8,672 nt of DNA, taken from assembly GCA_029263945.1 (NCBI GenBank), contig JARIDM010000089.1, forward strand, positions 1 through 8,672. Direction: 5' to 3'. Below are positions 1-5,982 of the stretch, in pieces. The DNA comes from Sporosarcina sp. Lineage in GTDB: Bacteria > Bacillota > Bacilli > Bacillales_A > Planococcaceae. Position numbers and translations under genes: made by a program. Under the pieces are notes generated by a model. The model was not told the origin of the DNA, did no database searches, and was given only the letters and a program-made list of their open reading frames with translations. How positions within the stretch are numbered: position 1 is the stretch's first letter; each line of letters starts with the position of its first letter.

Positions 1-42
1 AAGAGAGACAGCATAAATATGCCATCTCACGCTTTTTAACAA

Positions 43-495
43 TCAATTTTCATCGTCATTCGCTTTGCATACTTTACAAATCCCATGGAATGTTAACCAA
101 TGATCTTTGATTGCAAAATCCCAGCGACTTTCAACGATTTTCTCTACTTCACCAAGTAAGTCTTCTTGAACTTCTTCGACTTTTCCACACTCGATACAAA
201 TAAGATGATGATGAAAATGATGATCGCCTTCTTTTCGAAGGTCAAATCTTGATACACCATCTCCAAAATTAATTTTGTCTACAACTTTTAAATCCGTGAG
301 CAATTCTAGTGTACGATATACAGTCGCCAATCCAATTTCTGGCGATTTCTCCTTGACGAGTAAAAATACATCTTCTGCACTTAAATGGTCAGCCTCATGC
401 TCAAGGAGGACTATGACCGTCGCTTCGCGCTGTGGCGTCAGTTTGTAACTTGCCTCATGCAATTGTTTCTTTATTCGATCGATCCGGCTTTTCAT
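43..495 (-). CDS. fur: Ferric uptake regulator Fur
   Basis: Iron-responsive transcriptional repressor of 150 aa, the usual Bacillus Fur length; it acts as a metal-bound dimer on DNA. The N-terminal winged-helix domain (about residues 1-85) includes the recognition-helix region ATVYRTLELL at 57-66. The C-terminal dimerisation and metal domain has the His cluster H92, H93, H95-H97, followed by two CxxC pairs, C100/C103 and C140/C143, that bind structural zinc. By recall, long stretches match B. subtilis Fur almost residue for residue (for example SPEIGLATVYRTLELLT and KINFGDGVSR), which separates it from PerR and Zur paralogues. The ATG at 495 has a G-rich ribosome binding site at 502-510, about six bases upstream. 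It follows the SpoIIM-like gene by 91 bases and has its own promoter there. The spoIIM-fur order is known from B. subtilis. The regulon cannot be read from this window. Confidence 0.96.
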   Translation of the reverse strand: MKSRIDRIKKQLHEASYKLTPQREATVIVLLEHEADHLSAEDVFLLVKEKSPEIGLATVYRTLELLTDLKVVDKINFGDGVSRFDLRKEGDHHFHHHLICIECGKVEEVQEDLLGEVEKIVESRWDFAIKDHWLTFHGICKVCKANDDEN

Positions 496-520
496 AAGAC
501 GCCCCCCTCAAACTCTATTT

Positions 521-550
521 ATTATACCAAATGAGCGTTATATAAGACAA
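521..550 (-). promoter_or_regulatory. Sigma-A promoter of fur
   Basis: On the minus strand a perfect -10 box TATAAT (521-526) lies 18 bases downstream of a -35 box TTGTCT (545-550, four of six consensus bases). Transcription would start near 514, just ahead of the fur ribosome binding site. It sits in the 91-base gap after the SpoIIM-like gene, so fur can be transcribed independently of the upstream genes. A loose PerR-box-like 7-1-7 match overlaps the -10, but it is too weak to call as a site. Confidence 0.7.
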
Positions 551-586
551 CAGAAAAGAAAGTGTAGAGAATTGATAGTTTACTAG

Positions 587-1102
587 CTATTTTAACATTA
601 AATAGAATATCGCAAATTCACTCATAGTCAAGAGCACTCCTGTGCCAATTAAAAGAAGTAACACTTTCTGATTCCCGTTTTTCTTTCCTTTTGTACGTAA
701 GAAAAATGGAGGCGCTAAAATTGCGCAATACAATAGATACACAAAACAGATGAGGAGTTGAAATGGAAACCACCAAATTGTGTACGTTAGTATTTTCATA
801 CCCGTTGCCAATAGATAACCTGATGAAAGTCCAAAAATAACAGCTTTTATTGCACCTAGAAATAGAACAAAGAACCGACTATATTTGAATTTAGATAAAC
901 CAAAAGCGAGTACAAAAAACAGCAACGTAAAAAGTGCTGGCCATATAAAAGTAGCTTCTTGTCCTTCAACAACCCTTGCATCAAAAAAAGTAAGTAGTTT
1001 TTCTGTAGAAGCTGTAGGTAATTCCCGAAACAACACTGTTCCACCCAAATAACCGACAGCAAGAACGATAAATAGATACGTAAAAGATAAGGAACGGATC
1101 AT
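587..1102 (-). CDS. spoIIM: SpoIIM-like stage II sporulation membrane protein (short form)
   Basis: Predicted integral membrane protein of 171 aa from the start chosen here. In Bacillus, SpoIIM works with SpoIID and SpoIIP in septal peptidoglycan thinning and engulfment of the forespore. Numbering from this start, five hydrophobic segments lie at about 4-25, 50-68, 74-96, 105-130 and 143-168. The segment KAVIFGLSSGYLLATGM (83-99) lines up with the G-rich third-helix region of SpoIIM, and TM1, an extracellular amphipathic stretch and TM2 fall in the expected order. The slot between fur and nudF supports the call. An upstream ATG at 1126 would add eight residues but has no close ribosome binding site, whereas the ATG at 1102 has GGAGG eight bases before it. 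The protein is about 40 residues shorter than B. subtilis SpoIIM and diverged. An unrelated polytopic membrane protein is the alternative. Confidence 0.6.
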   Translation of the reverse strand: MIRSLSFTYLFIVLAVGYLGGTVLFRELPTASTEKLLTFFDARVVEGQEATFIWPALFTLLFFVLAFGLSKFKYSRFFVLFLGAIKAVIFGLSSGYLLATGMKILTYTIWWFPFQLLICFVYLLYCAILAPPFFLRTKGKKNGNQKVLLLLIGTGVLLTMSEFAIFYLMLK

Positions 1103-1110
1103 TGACTGCA

Positions 1111-1115
1111 CCTCC
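1111..1115 (-). promoter_or_regulatory. Ribosome binding site deciding the spoIIM-like start
   Basis: Minus-strand GGAGG lies at 1111-1115, eight bases before the ATG at 1102. It falls inside the longer ORF that starts at 1126, whose only purine-rich stretch (AAAGGACGAG) is more than ten bases away. This favours the shorter 171-aa product. Confidence 0.7.
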
Positions 1116-1156
1116 GAATAGTTCATACAGTCTATGCTCGTCCTTTAAAGAATAGT

Positions 1157-1705
1157 TCACTTTTTTAATTCATGTTTTGCAAAAAGAATCGCAAATGCGG
1201 TTTTAGCATCGAAAATTTCACCTGTTGCGACTAGGTTTTCAGCTTCGGCTATCGTAACTTCTAGCAACTCAATAAACTCATCTTCATCACCAGCGGCTGG
1301 ATTTTCAATTTCAAATAATTCCTCAGCAATATATAAGTGGATAATTTCATCAGCAAAACCGGGAGATGTCGCAAAAGATTGAAGATAAGTCACTTTTTTC
1401 GCACCCATTCCTGTCTCTTCTTCTAACTCTCGTATGGCAGTTAATTGTGGGGCTTCATCTACTTCGATTCGCCCTGCAGGAATTTCGACCAGTGTTCTGT
1501 TAAGTGCTTTTCGATATTGTTTAACGAGTATAATTTTGCCTTCGGAAGTAATGGGAATGATTGCTACCGCACCTGGGTGTGTGATTAGCTCTCTTTTAGC
1601 ATGATTTCCATCAGGCAGCTCCACGTCTTCTATGTGAAGTGAAATAATTTTCCCATTATACAAAGTTTCTCTTTTCAATGATTTTTCTTCATAATTATCC
1701 AACAC
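1157..1705 (-). CDS. nudF: ADP-ribose pyrophosphatase (Nudix hydrolase) NudF
   Basis: Cytoplasmic Nudix hydrolase of 182 aa that splits ADP-ribose to AMP and ribose 5-phosphate with Mg2+. The Nudix box is complete: G78, E84 and then R92-E93-L94-x-E96-E97-x-G99 (numbered from the start used here). The conserved ATSPGFADEIIHLY stretch downstream (about 112-125) is typical of the ADP-ribose-specific group. Length and sequence agree with B. subtilis NudF, and the N-terminal KRE..Y.GK..SL..EDVELP.G matches the family. The longest ORF begins at a TTG (1709-1711) only two bases from the AAGAAGG ribosome binding site, while the GTG at 1703-1705 has eight bases of spacing, so GTG is preferred. The spoIIM-like gene follows after 54 bases, so the two are probably co-transcribed. 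yqkF diverges from it. Confidence 0.93.
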   Translation of the reverse strand: MLDNYEEKSLKRETLYNGKIISLHIEDVELPDGNHAKRELITHPGAVAIIPITSEGKIILVKQYRKALNRTLVEIPAGRIEVDEAPQLTAIRELEEETGMGAKKVTYLQSFATSPGFADEIIHLYIAEELFEIENPAAGDEDEFIELLEVTIAEAENLVATGEIFDAKTAFAILFAKHELKK

Positions 1706-1713
1706 AATCAATC

Positions 1714-1720
1714 CCTTCTT
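1714..1720 (-). promoter_or_regulatory. Ribosome binding site supporting a GTG start for nudF
   Basis: Minus-strand AAGAAGG lies at 1714-1720. It is eight bases from the GTG at 1703-1705 but only two from the TTG at 1709-1711. No clear sigma-A promoter for nudF was found further upstream: a TACAAT-like -10 (about 1752-1757) has no recognisable -35. Confidence 0.5.
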
Positions 1721-1785
1721 AGTACTTCTAGTAGCTATTGCTATCTTAACATTGTAGCATGGAGAAAAATAAGGAGGGTCTTTCT

Positions 1786-2691
1786 ATGAAAAAAAGAGAA
1801 ATAGGGAATAGTGGTTTATATGTTTCAGAACTCGGTTTTGGGACGATGTCTTTGCCGAACGACGTTATTGAGGCTAATAACATTTTTGACGCAGCGCTCC
1901 ATGCTGGGATTAACTTCTTTGATACAGCTGATTTATATGATGCTGGTAAAAACGAAGCATTAGTATCCCAATTTTTACAAAACAGACGGGATAAAATCAT
2001 TCTTGCTACAAAAGTTGGCAACAAAATGAATGACGACGGAAAGACGTGGTCATGGGACCCTTCCAAAAAACACATAATGCAAGCAGTAAAGGAGAGTTTG
2101 AGGCGACTCGACACTGACTATATCGACCTTTACCAACTTCACGGTGGCATAATGGAGGATGATGTAGAAGAAACCATTGACGCATTCGAAAGCTTAAAAA
2201 AAGAAGGCGTCATTTTACAATATGGTATTTCTTCTATCCGACCGAATGTAATTAAGCGTTTTCTCGACAATAGCGCTGAAGTTTCCGTCATGATGCAATA
2301 TAGCTTGTTAGATAGAAGACCAGAAGAATGGGTTAACATGATTGAAGAAGCTGGTGCGTCTCTCATTACAAGGGGAACGGTAGCCAAAGGGTTTTTGACA
2401 TTAGAAGGCTTAACTAGAGCATCCTCAGCGAATGGGTTTGAAGCATATAACGCAAATGAACTTCACGCTACTCTTGAAGTCCTCATGAAGGAAACGGAAG
2501 ATTTACATGCAGCAGCCATTGCCTTCGCCCTTCAAAATCAATCGGTTGCCTCAGCACTTGTTGGCGCTCGTTCAACAAAACAATTGCTCGATTCAATTAT
2601 TGCTTATGAAAAAGGAGCGCCCACCGAGCACATCGATCATTTAAAACACGTCGTGAAGTCCCACAAATACAAAGAACATCGACTCCTTTGA
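1786..2691 (+). CDS. yqkF: Aldo/keto reductase, YqkF family
   Basis: NAD(P)H-dependent oxidoreductase with a TIM-barrel fold, 301 aa, predicted cytoplasmic. The catalytic tetrad is visible: D46 in FDTADLYD, Y51, K76 in LATKVGNK and H119 in YQLHGG. The C-terminal VGARSTKQL (259-267) is the cofactor-phosphate binding segment. The stretch YGISSIRPNVIK and the DRRPEEW motif (177-182) match B. subtilis YqkF closely, and yqkF lies beside nudF there too. The physiological substrate is not known to me. The ORF is open from an ATG at 1759, but AAGGAGG at 1771-1777 is spaced eight bases from the ATG at 1786, which aligns with the family N-terminus (MKKREIGNSGL). The last codons and the TGA form part of the terminator hairpin. 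Confidence 0.9.
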   Translation: MKKREIGNSGLYVSELGFGTMSLPNDVIEANNIFDAALHAGINFFDTADLYDAGKNEALVSQFLQNRRDKIILATKVGNKMNDDGKTWSWDPSKKHIMQAVKESLRRLDTDYIDLYQLHGGIMEDDVEETIDAFESLKKEGVILQYGISSIRPNVIKRFLDNSAEVSVMMQYSLLDRRPEEWVNMIEEAGASLITRGTVAKGFLTLEGLTRASSANGFEAYNANELHATLEVLMKETEDLHAAAIAFALQNQSVASALVGARSTKQLLDSIIAYEKGAPTEHIDHLKHVVKSHKYKEHRLL

Positions 2692-2708
2692 GTCGATGTT
2701 CTTTTCTC
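2671..2708. terminator. Bidirectional terminator between yqkF and the lipoprotein gene
   Basis: A perfect 15-base-pair stem (2671-2685 with 2690-2704) has the four-base loop CTTT. On the plus strand the closing arm ends in CTTTTCTC, giving a modest U-tract for yqkF. On the minus strand it continues as TTCTTTGTATTTG, a weaker U-tract that could serve the convergent lipoprotein gene, whose stop is 21 bases beyond the stem. The left arm encodes the last residues of YqkF, and the stop codon (2689-2691) spans the loop/right-arm junction. Confidence 0.8.
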
Positions 2709-2724
2709 ATCTAAAACTTTTCAG

Positions 2725-3285
2725 TCATCGTGCGTTAGGGAACACATTTCGCATCGCTTCTCCAAATTCTTCGAAAAGCCCTTCAATTGGTTCACCCTCA
2801 TCAATTTTCTTTCCATAATCCTTCATTCTGTCAACAAATTCTGGATTCAAAGAAACGTAAACCTGATCCACATTCTGATGCGCTTCACGAACTTTGGCGG
2901 CGACTTTATCTTCCAGTTCTTTTGGCAACATGCCACTCGTGTCGCCTTCACCTTCTTCTATGTCTGCGTCCTTATTCATCATAACCGCGACATATGCAGT
3001 CGTATCAGTCAAAATTACGTTAGCACTTTCTACTTCGTCTAATTCAGTAACTTTGTCTGCCGCTTCTTTTGCAACTTCCATGTGTCCTTCACCATTTTCA
3101 CCAGTCCGATCGTTATTCATGTCATCTTCATCGTCACCCACTGGATCATTTTTCTCGTTTACTGAATCCTCTACAGGAGAATCATTTGCAGCATTATCTT
3201 TCATATCGTCTTTCTTATTCATCCCGCATCCGACTAACGCTAAAACCAACAGTACCATCGTCAAAAATACACTTATTTTCCGCAT
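2725..3285 (-). CDS. YhcN/YlaJ-family sporulation lipoprotein
   Basis: Predicted lipoprotein of 186 aa. The signal peptide is MRKISVFLTMVLLVLALVGC, with a lipobox L17-V18-G19-C20, so the mature protein would start at C20 and be lipid-anchored outside the membrane. Residues 23-68 are a low-complexity, strongly acidic linker rich in D, E and N. Residues 72-180 resemble the YhcN/YlaJ spore domain: AxxVTxLDEVESANVILTD, the AYVAV strand (97-101), then KVAAKVREAHQNVDQVYVSLNPEF (127-150). Family members in Bacillus are found in the forespore or on spores and affect germination or outgrowth; the exact role is not established. The ribosome binding site AAGGAGGA (3291-3298) precedes the ATG by five bases. 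A forespore-type promoter candidate lies just upstream. It is not clearly linked to its neighbours. Confidence 0.82.
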   Translation of the reverse strand: MRKISVFLTMVLLVLALVGCGMNKKDDMKDNAANDSPVEDSVNEKNDPVGDDEDDMNNDRTGENGEGHMEVAKEAADKVTELDEVESANVILTDTTAYVAVMMNKDADIEEGEGDTSGMLPKELEDKVAAKVREAHQNVDQVYVSLNPEFVDRMKDYGKKIDEGEPIEGLFEEFGEAMRNVFPNAR

Positions 3286-3309
3286 GCTATTCCTCCTTAT
3301 TTAACTTCA

Positions 3310-3440
3310 CTTTTAGCATGCGCAAATCACAAAGTTTTATGTATTCTTTTAACAATTCATTTGAGTTAATTTCACAATGGGCTTATTCCAGTGAAATGAC
3401 GCAGCATTTCGTTCGTGAACGTTTCAACCCGATGATGAAA
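3310..3440 (-). repeat. Dispersed repeat, copy A (upstream of the lipoprotein gene)
   Basis: Read on the minus strand, this intergenic stretch aligns with 6137-6297 on the plus strand. The best block (3432 down to 3398 against 6170 up to 6204) has 28 of 35 identical bases without gaps. After a few gapped bases, 3381 down to 3356 against 6220 up to 6245 has 18 of 26. Similarity fades towards 3310 and stops at the end of the YeiH gene. The core starts about 147 bases before the lipoprotein ATG. It carries two competing hairpins (arms 3405-3410, 3391-3398 and 3369-3375). No transposase is associated. Confidence 0.6.
3314..3342 (-). promoter_or_regulatory. Candidate sigma-G-like (forespore) promoter of the lipoprotein gene
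   Basis: On the minus strand CATGCTA (3314-3320) fits the forespore sigma-G -10 pattern CATnnTA. Seventeen bases upstream is ACATA (3338-3342), four of five bases of the GCATA-type -35. A start near 3307 would leave a short leader containing the ribosome binding site at 3291-3298. No comparably good sigma-A promoter is seen. The forespore role of YhcN/YlaJ proteins makes this reasonable, but it is a short degenerate match. Confidence 0.4.
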
Positions 3441-3449
3441 TGGATTAAT

Positions 3450-4637
3450 TTAAATCTTAATTAGATCACCAAAAATAGACACAAGTGTAAAACTGACGAT
3501 ACCTACGGATAACGCAGCAATTAAGCCAATATAAAATGGTTTAATGCCCAGTCCTTTAAACATTTTAAAGTCAGTCGATAAACCAACACCAGCCATTGCC
3601 ATCCCCAACAAATAAGTTGAACCAAACGAACTAAATGATGTGTAAAACCCTTCCCAAGACAACTGATTAAGAAAACCAAATGCAAGTCCGCTTTGAGAAG
3701 AGGTCATATCGCCAATCGTTCTCACAAAAGAAAGTAGTAAAAATCCAATGACAAAAAGAGGGACGAGTTTATACCATTTTGGGAGTTCTTGTTTATCATG
3801 ATTTCCGACTTCTTTATTATTCTTAAAAAATAAGTAAGAAACAAAAGGGATAACTGCAATAATGAATAAGTTTCGTGTAAGTTTTGTAATCGTTGCAACA
3901 TCTACAACCTTTTCAATATCATACATCTGGTTGTAAATAAGCGCAGCACCTGTAACTTGCGCTGTATCGTGAATAGCAGTCCCTAAAAACAAGCCTGCTT
4001 TAATCGGGTTATCCGAAAAAAAGAAATTTGCCAATGTTGGATAAAACAACATACTCACTAACCCAAAAATCGTAATATTTGCAACCGCATAGGATATTTC
4101 ATTATCCTTCGCTTTTACAACAGGCGAAACTGCCATAATCGCTGTCACACCACAAATTCCTGTTCCACATGCAATTAGGGTTCCCAAACGATTTGATTGA
4201 TTCATTTTCTTTGTAATATATAAGGTAACCGCTAATCCACTCGCGATACACGCAATAATCAGTGGCAAACCCCAAGCGCCCAATTTTAACGCTTCCATCA
4301 AACTTAAGCGTAGACCAAGCAATATAATTCCCGCTCTAAGTGCATACTTAAGCGAAAATTTTACCCCATCAATAAATACGTTAGGTAATCCAATGGTATT
4401 GCGAACGATAATCCCCAATAAAATGGTCACAAAAATGCCGGATATTGGGCTAGCGCTCCCTTTAGGTAAAAAATTTAAATAAACAATAAGTTTACCAATT
4501 AAATTTGCTGCGTAAATTCCCATTACAGTCATGAGTAAACAGATAATAACACCCGGTAATAAGTTTTTAACAGCGACTCTAAAACCGCTACGTTTCGATT
4601 CTTTCAATTTTGCTTTATTGTTTTTCAAAACCTTCAC
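3450..4637 (-). CDS. YeiH-family putative sulfate exporter (membrane protein)
   Basis: Polytopic inner-membrane protein of 395 aa in the YeiH family, annotated elsewhere as putative sulfate exporters; the substrate here is not proven. After a basic cytoplasmic N-terminus (1-24), about ten hydrophobic segments run from residue 25 to the end. Family hallmarks are the glycine/cysteine stretch CGTGICGVTAIMA (157-169), the motif GTAIHDTAQVTGA (219-231), KLTRN (252-256) and MAMAGVGLSTDF (346-357) in the last third. The start is a GTG (4635-4637) with a modest AGGG ribosome binding site nine bases upstream; no better start is near. It follows ilvE on the same strand after 146 bases, too far to assume an operon, and no strong promoter was found in that gap. 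No LysR regulator, a frequent neighbour in other bacteria, is present in the window. Confidence 0.88.
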   Translation of the reverse strand: MKVLKNNKAKLKESKRSGFRVAVKNLLPGVIICLLMTVMGIYAANLIGKLIVYLNFLPKGSASPISGIFVTILLGIIVRNTIGLPNVFIDGVKFSLKYALRAGIILLGLRLSLMEALKLGAWGLPLIIACIASGLAVTLYITKKMNQSNRLGTLIACGTGICGVTAIMAVSPVVKAKDNEISYAVANITIFGLVSMLFYPTLANFFFSDNPIKAGLFLGTAIHDTAQVTGAALIYNQMYDIEKVVDVATITKLTRNLFIIAVIPFVSYLFFKNNKEVGNHDKQELPKWYKLVPLFVIGFLLLSFVRTIGDMTSSQSGLAFGFLNQLSWEGFYTSFSSFGSTYLLGMAMAGVGLSTDFKMFKGLGIKPFYIGLIAALSVGIVSFTLVSIFGDLIKI

Positions 4638-4783
4638 CTATACTTTCCCTGTACAATTAAAACGAACTTTTTTATTTGCTCCATAAGAAAACCGTTAAAA
4701 AGACATTCACCACTAGGGTAAATATCTTTACTAACGATTTTTCAATTGCGGATTTAGTTAGAACAGTCTTCGATTCACTATTC

Positions 4784-5857
4784 TTAATTAACCTCCAAAA
4801 CCCAATCAAATGGATCTGCAATCGCACCGGTTTGAATGCCCGTTAATGTATCGTAAAGTTTCTTTGAGACATCGCCTGTCTCTCCATTGTTTACAACAAA
4901 TTTCTCATCTTTCCAATTAAATTCACCAATTGGAGAAATTACTGCTGCAGTTCCCGTCCCGAAAGCTTCTTCAAGTGAACCATCTTGATGTGCTTGGCAA
5001 ATTTCTTCCATTGAAATCTTTCTTTCAACGAGGGGAACACCCCAATAATTCAGCATTTGAATAATTGACTTTCTCGTAATGCCTTCTAAAATACTGCCAT
5101 TTAAAGAAGGGGTGATGACTTCGCCATTAACTTTAAAGAAAATGTTCATACTCCCTACTTCTTCTATGTACTTTCGCTCGACGCCGTCTAACCAGAGTAC
5201 TTGTGAATAACCTTTTTGATCTGCGACTTGTTGGGCCTTTAGAGCCGCTGCGTAGTTTCCTGCCGTCTTTGCTGTCCCTGTTCCGCCAGAAACCGCACGG
5301 ACAAACTCGTTTTCAACAAGAATTTTCACTGGATGAATGCCTTCTTTATAATAAGAGCCTACAGGTGAAAGGATAATCATAAACCGATATTTTGAAGACG
5401 GCGCAACGCCTAAGTAGGGTTCTGTCGCAATCATAAATGGTCGAATATAAAGAGAAGTACCTTCGGCTTGAGGTATCCAATCCTTGTCTACAATAAGCAA
5501 TTGTTCCAATGCTTCTATCGCCAACTCCTCATTAATTTGAGGCATACAAAGACGAGCGGTGGACTGATTCATTCGGCGCATATTTTCTTCTGGACGAAAT
5601 AGACGAATCTTTCCTTCTGGGGATAAATAAGCCTTCAATCCCTCAAAAACCGTTTGTCCGTAATGAAAAACAATCGCCGCCGGATCGACTGTTAGCGGTG
5701 CATACGGTACAATTCTATGGTCCGTCCATCCTTGTCCCTCTGAATAATCTGCAATAAACATATGGTCAGTAAAGACCTTTCCAAATTGCAGCGACTCAGA
5801 TAGTGGTTTCGTTTTTTTAGTATCACATAATTCAACTGAAATTGTTTGCGTCGTCAT
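4784..5857 (-). CDS. ilvE: Branched-chain amino acid aminotransferase IlvE
   Basis: Cytoplasmic, PLP-dependent (fold type IV) enzyme of 357 aa. It interconverts leucine, isoleucine or valine with their 2-oxo acids using glutamate/2-oxoglutarate, the last step of branched-chain amino acid synthesis and the first of breakdown. The PLP lysine is K197 in GGTGTAKTAGNY. Other conserved parts are FHYGQTVFEGLKAY (64-77), RPFMIATEP (139-147), YIEEVGSMN (230-238) and FGTGTAAVISPIG (299-311). Sequence and length agree with the two B. subtilis paralogues IlvE/IlvK; which is the orthologue cannot be settled here. An in-frame ATG at 5866 is only two bases from AAGGGG, while the ATG at 5857 has better spacing and matches the family N-terminus (MTTQTISVEL). 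The leader has unusual structure, described separately. No T-box or convincing CodY site was found. Confidence 0.95.
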   Translation of the reverse strand: MTTQTISVELCDTKKTKPLSESLQFGKVFTDHMFIADYSEGQGWTDHRIVPYAPLTVDPAAIVFHYGQTVFEGLKAYLSPEGKIRLFRPEENMRRMNQSTARLCMPQINEELAIEALEQLLIVDKDWIPQAEGTSLYIRPFMIATEPYLGVAPSSKYRFMIILSPVGSYYKEGIHPVKILVENEFVRAVSGGTGTAKTAGNYAAALKAQQVADQKGYSQVLWLDGVERKYIEEVGSMNIFFKVNGEVITPSLNGSILEGITRKSIIQMLNYWGVPLVERKISMEEICQAHQDGSLEEAFGTGTAAVISPIGEFNWKDEKFVVNNGETGDVSKKLYDTLTGIQTGAIADPFDWVLEVN

Positions 5858-5862
5858 GATGT

Positions 5863-5883
5863 TCATTTCCCCTTTGGCTGCAT
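5863..5883 (-). CDS. Possible six-codon leader ORF of ilvE (MQPKGK)
   Basis: An ATG at 5881-5883 is preceded by AAGGA (5891-5895) with seven bases of spacing. It reads six codons (MQPKGK) to a TGA at 5863-5865 that overlaps the upstream in-frame ATG of ilvE in an ATGA arrangement. The ilvE ribosome binding site AAAGGGG lies inside it. It contains no branched-chain residues, so a classical leucine/isoleucine/valine attenuator peptide is unlikely. It may be chance; translational coupling is the other reading. Confidence 0.25.
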   Translation of the reverse strand: MQPKGK

Positions 5884-5905
5884 TTGAAATTCCTTTTTAG
5901 CATGG

Positions 5906-5949
5906 TGTTAAAAGATTAGCTCACTTCAAATAAGCTAATGATTTTAACA
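5906..5949 (-). promoter_or_regulatory. Inverted repeat at the ilvE transcription start (operator or 5' hairpin)
   Basis: The arms are TGTTAAAA + ATTAGCT (5906-5921) and AGCTAAT + TTTTAACA (5933-5949), giving fifteen matched pairs with a small internal bulge (one base against two) and an 11-base loop. It covers the predicted start of transcription (about 5946) and the beginning of the leader. No U-tract follows on the minus strand, so it is not an ordinary terminator. A repressor operator or a 5' stabilising or regulatory RNA hairpin both fit. Confidence 0.5.
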
Positions 5950-5952
5950 AGT

Positions 5953-5982
5953 AGTATACTACAAATAAGCTTACAATAACAA
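5953..5982 (-). promoter_or_regulatory. Sigma-A promoter of ilvE
   Basis: The minus-strand -10 box TATACT (5953-5958, five of six) is separated by 18 bases from the -35 box TTGTTA (5977-5982, four of six). The -10 is embedded in the 12-base perfect palindrome GTAGTATACTAC (5951-5962). An AT-rich stretch (about 6001-6028) upstream could act as an UP element. The leader to the chosen ilvE start is about 90 bases. Confidence 0.6.

Noticed and set aside
5..40. Imperfect hairpin (GAGA..GCAT with ATGC..TCTC) with a nearby T run, possible fur terminator
   Set aside because: The T run is on the plus strand while fur is on the minus strand. The stem has two mismatches, and the minus-strand tail is only CTCTT, so it is too weak to call.
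578..1753. Similar words TAGCTATTTTAACATT (about 584-599) and TAGCTATTGCTATCTTAACATT (1732-1753)
   Set aside because: The first is the end of the spoIIM-like coding sequence. The match is short, AT-rich and needs a gap, so chance is the simplest explanation.
2894..3464. Plus-strand open frames of 131-136 codons opposite the lipoprotein gene
   Set aside because: They are antisense to a clear lipoprotein gene with signal peptide and ribosome binding site, with no start signals and serine/leucine-rich shadow composition.
4760..4784. Hairpin of AGAACAGT and ACTATTCT arms after ilvE
   Set aside because: It has eight pairs including a wobble and a nine-base loop, overlaps the stop codon and has no U-tract on the transcribed strand.
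3450..5946. yeiH-ilvE as a composite transposon because inverted repeats flank it
   Set aside because: There is no transposase, no clean repeat ends or target duplication, and the repeats are strongly diverged. The flanking repeats are reported, but transposition is not supported.
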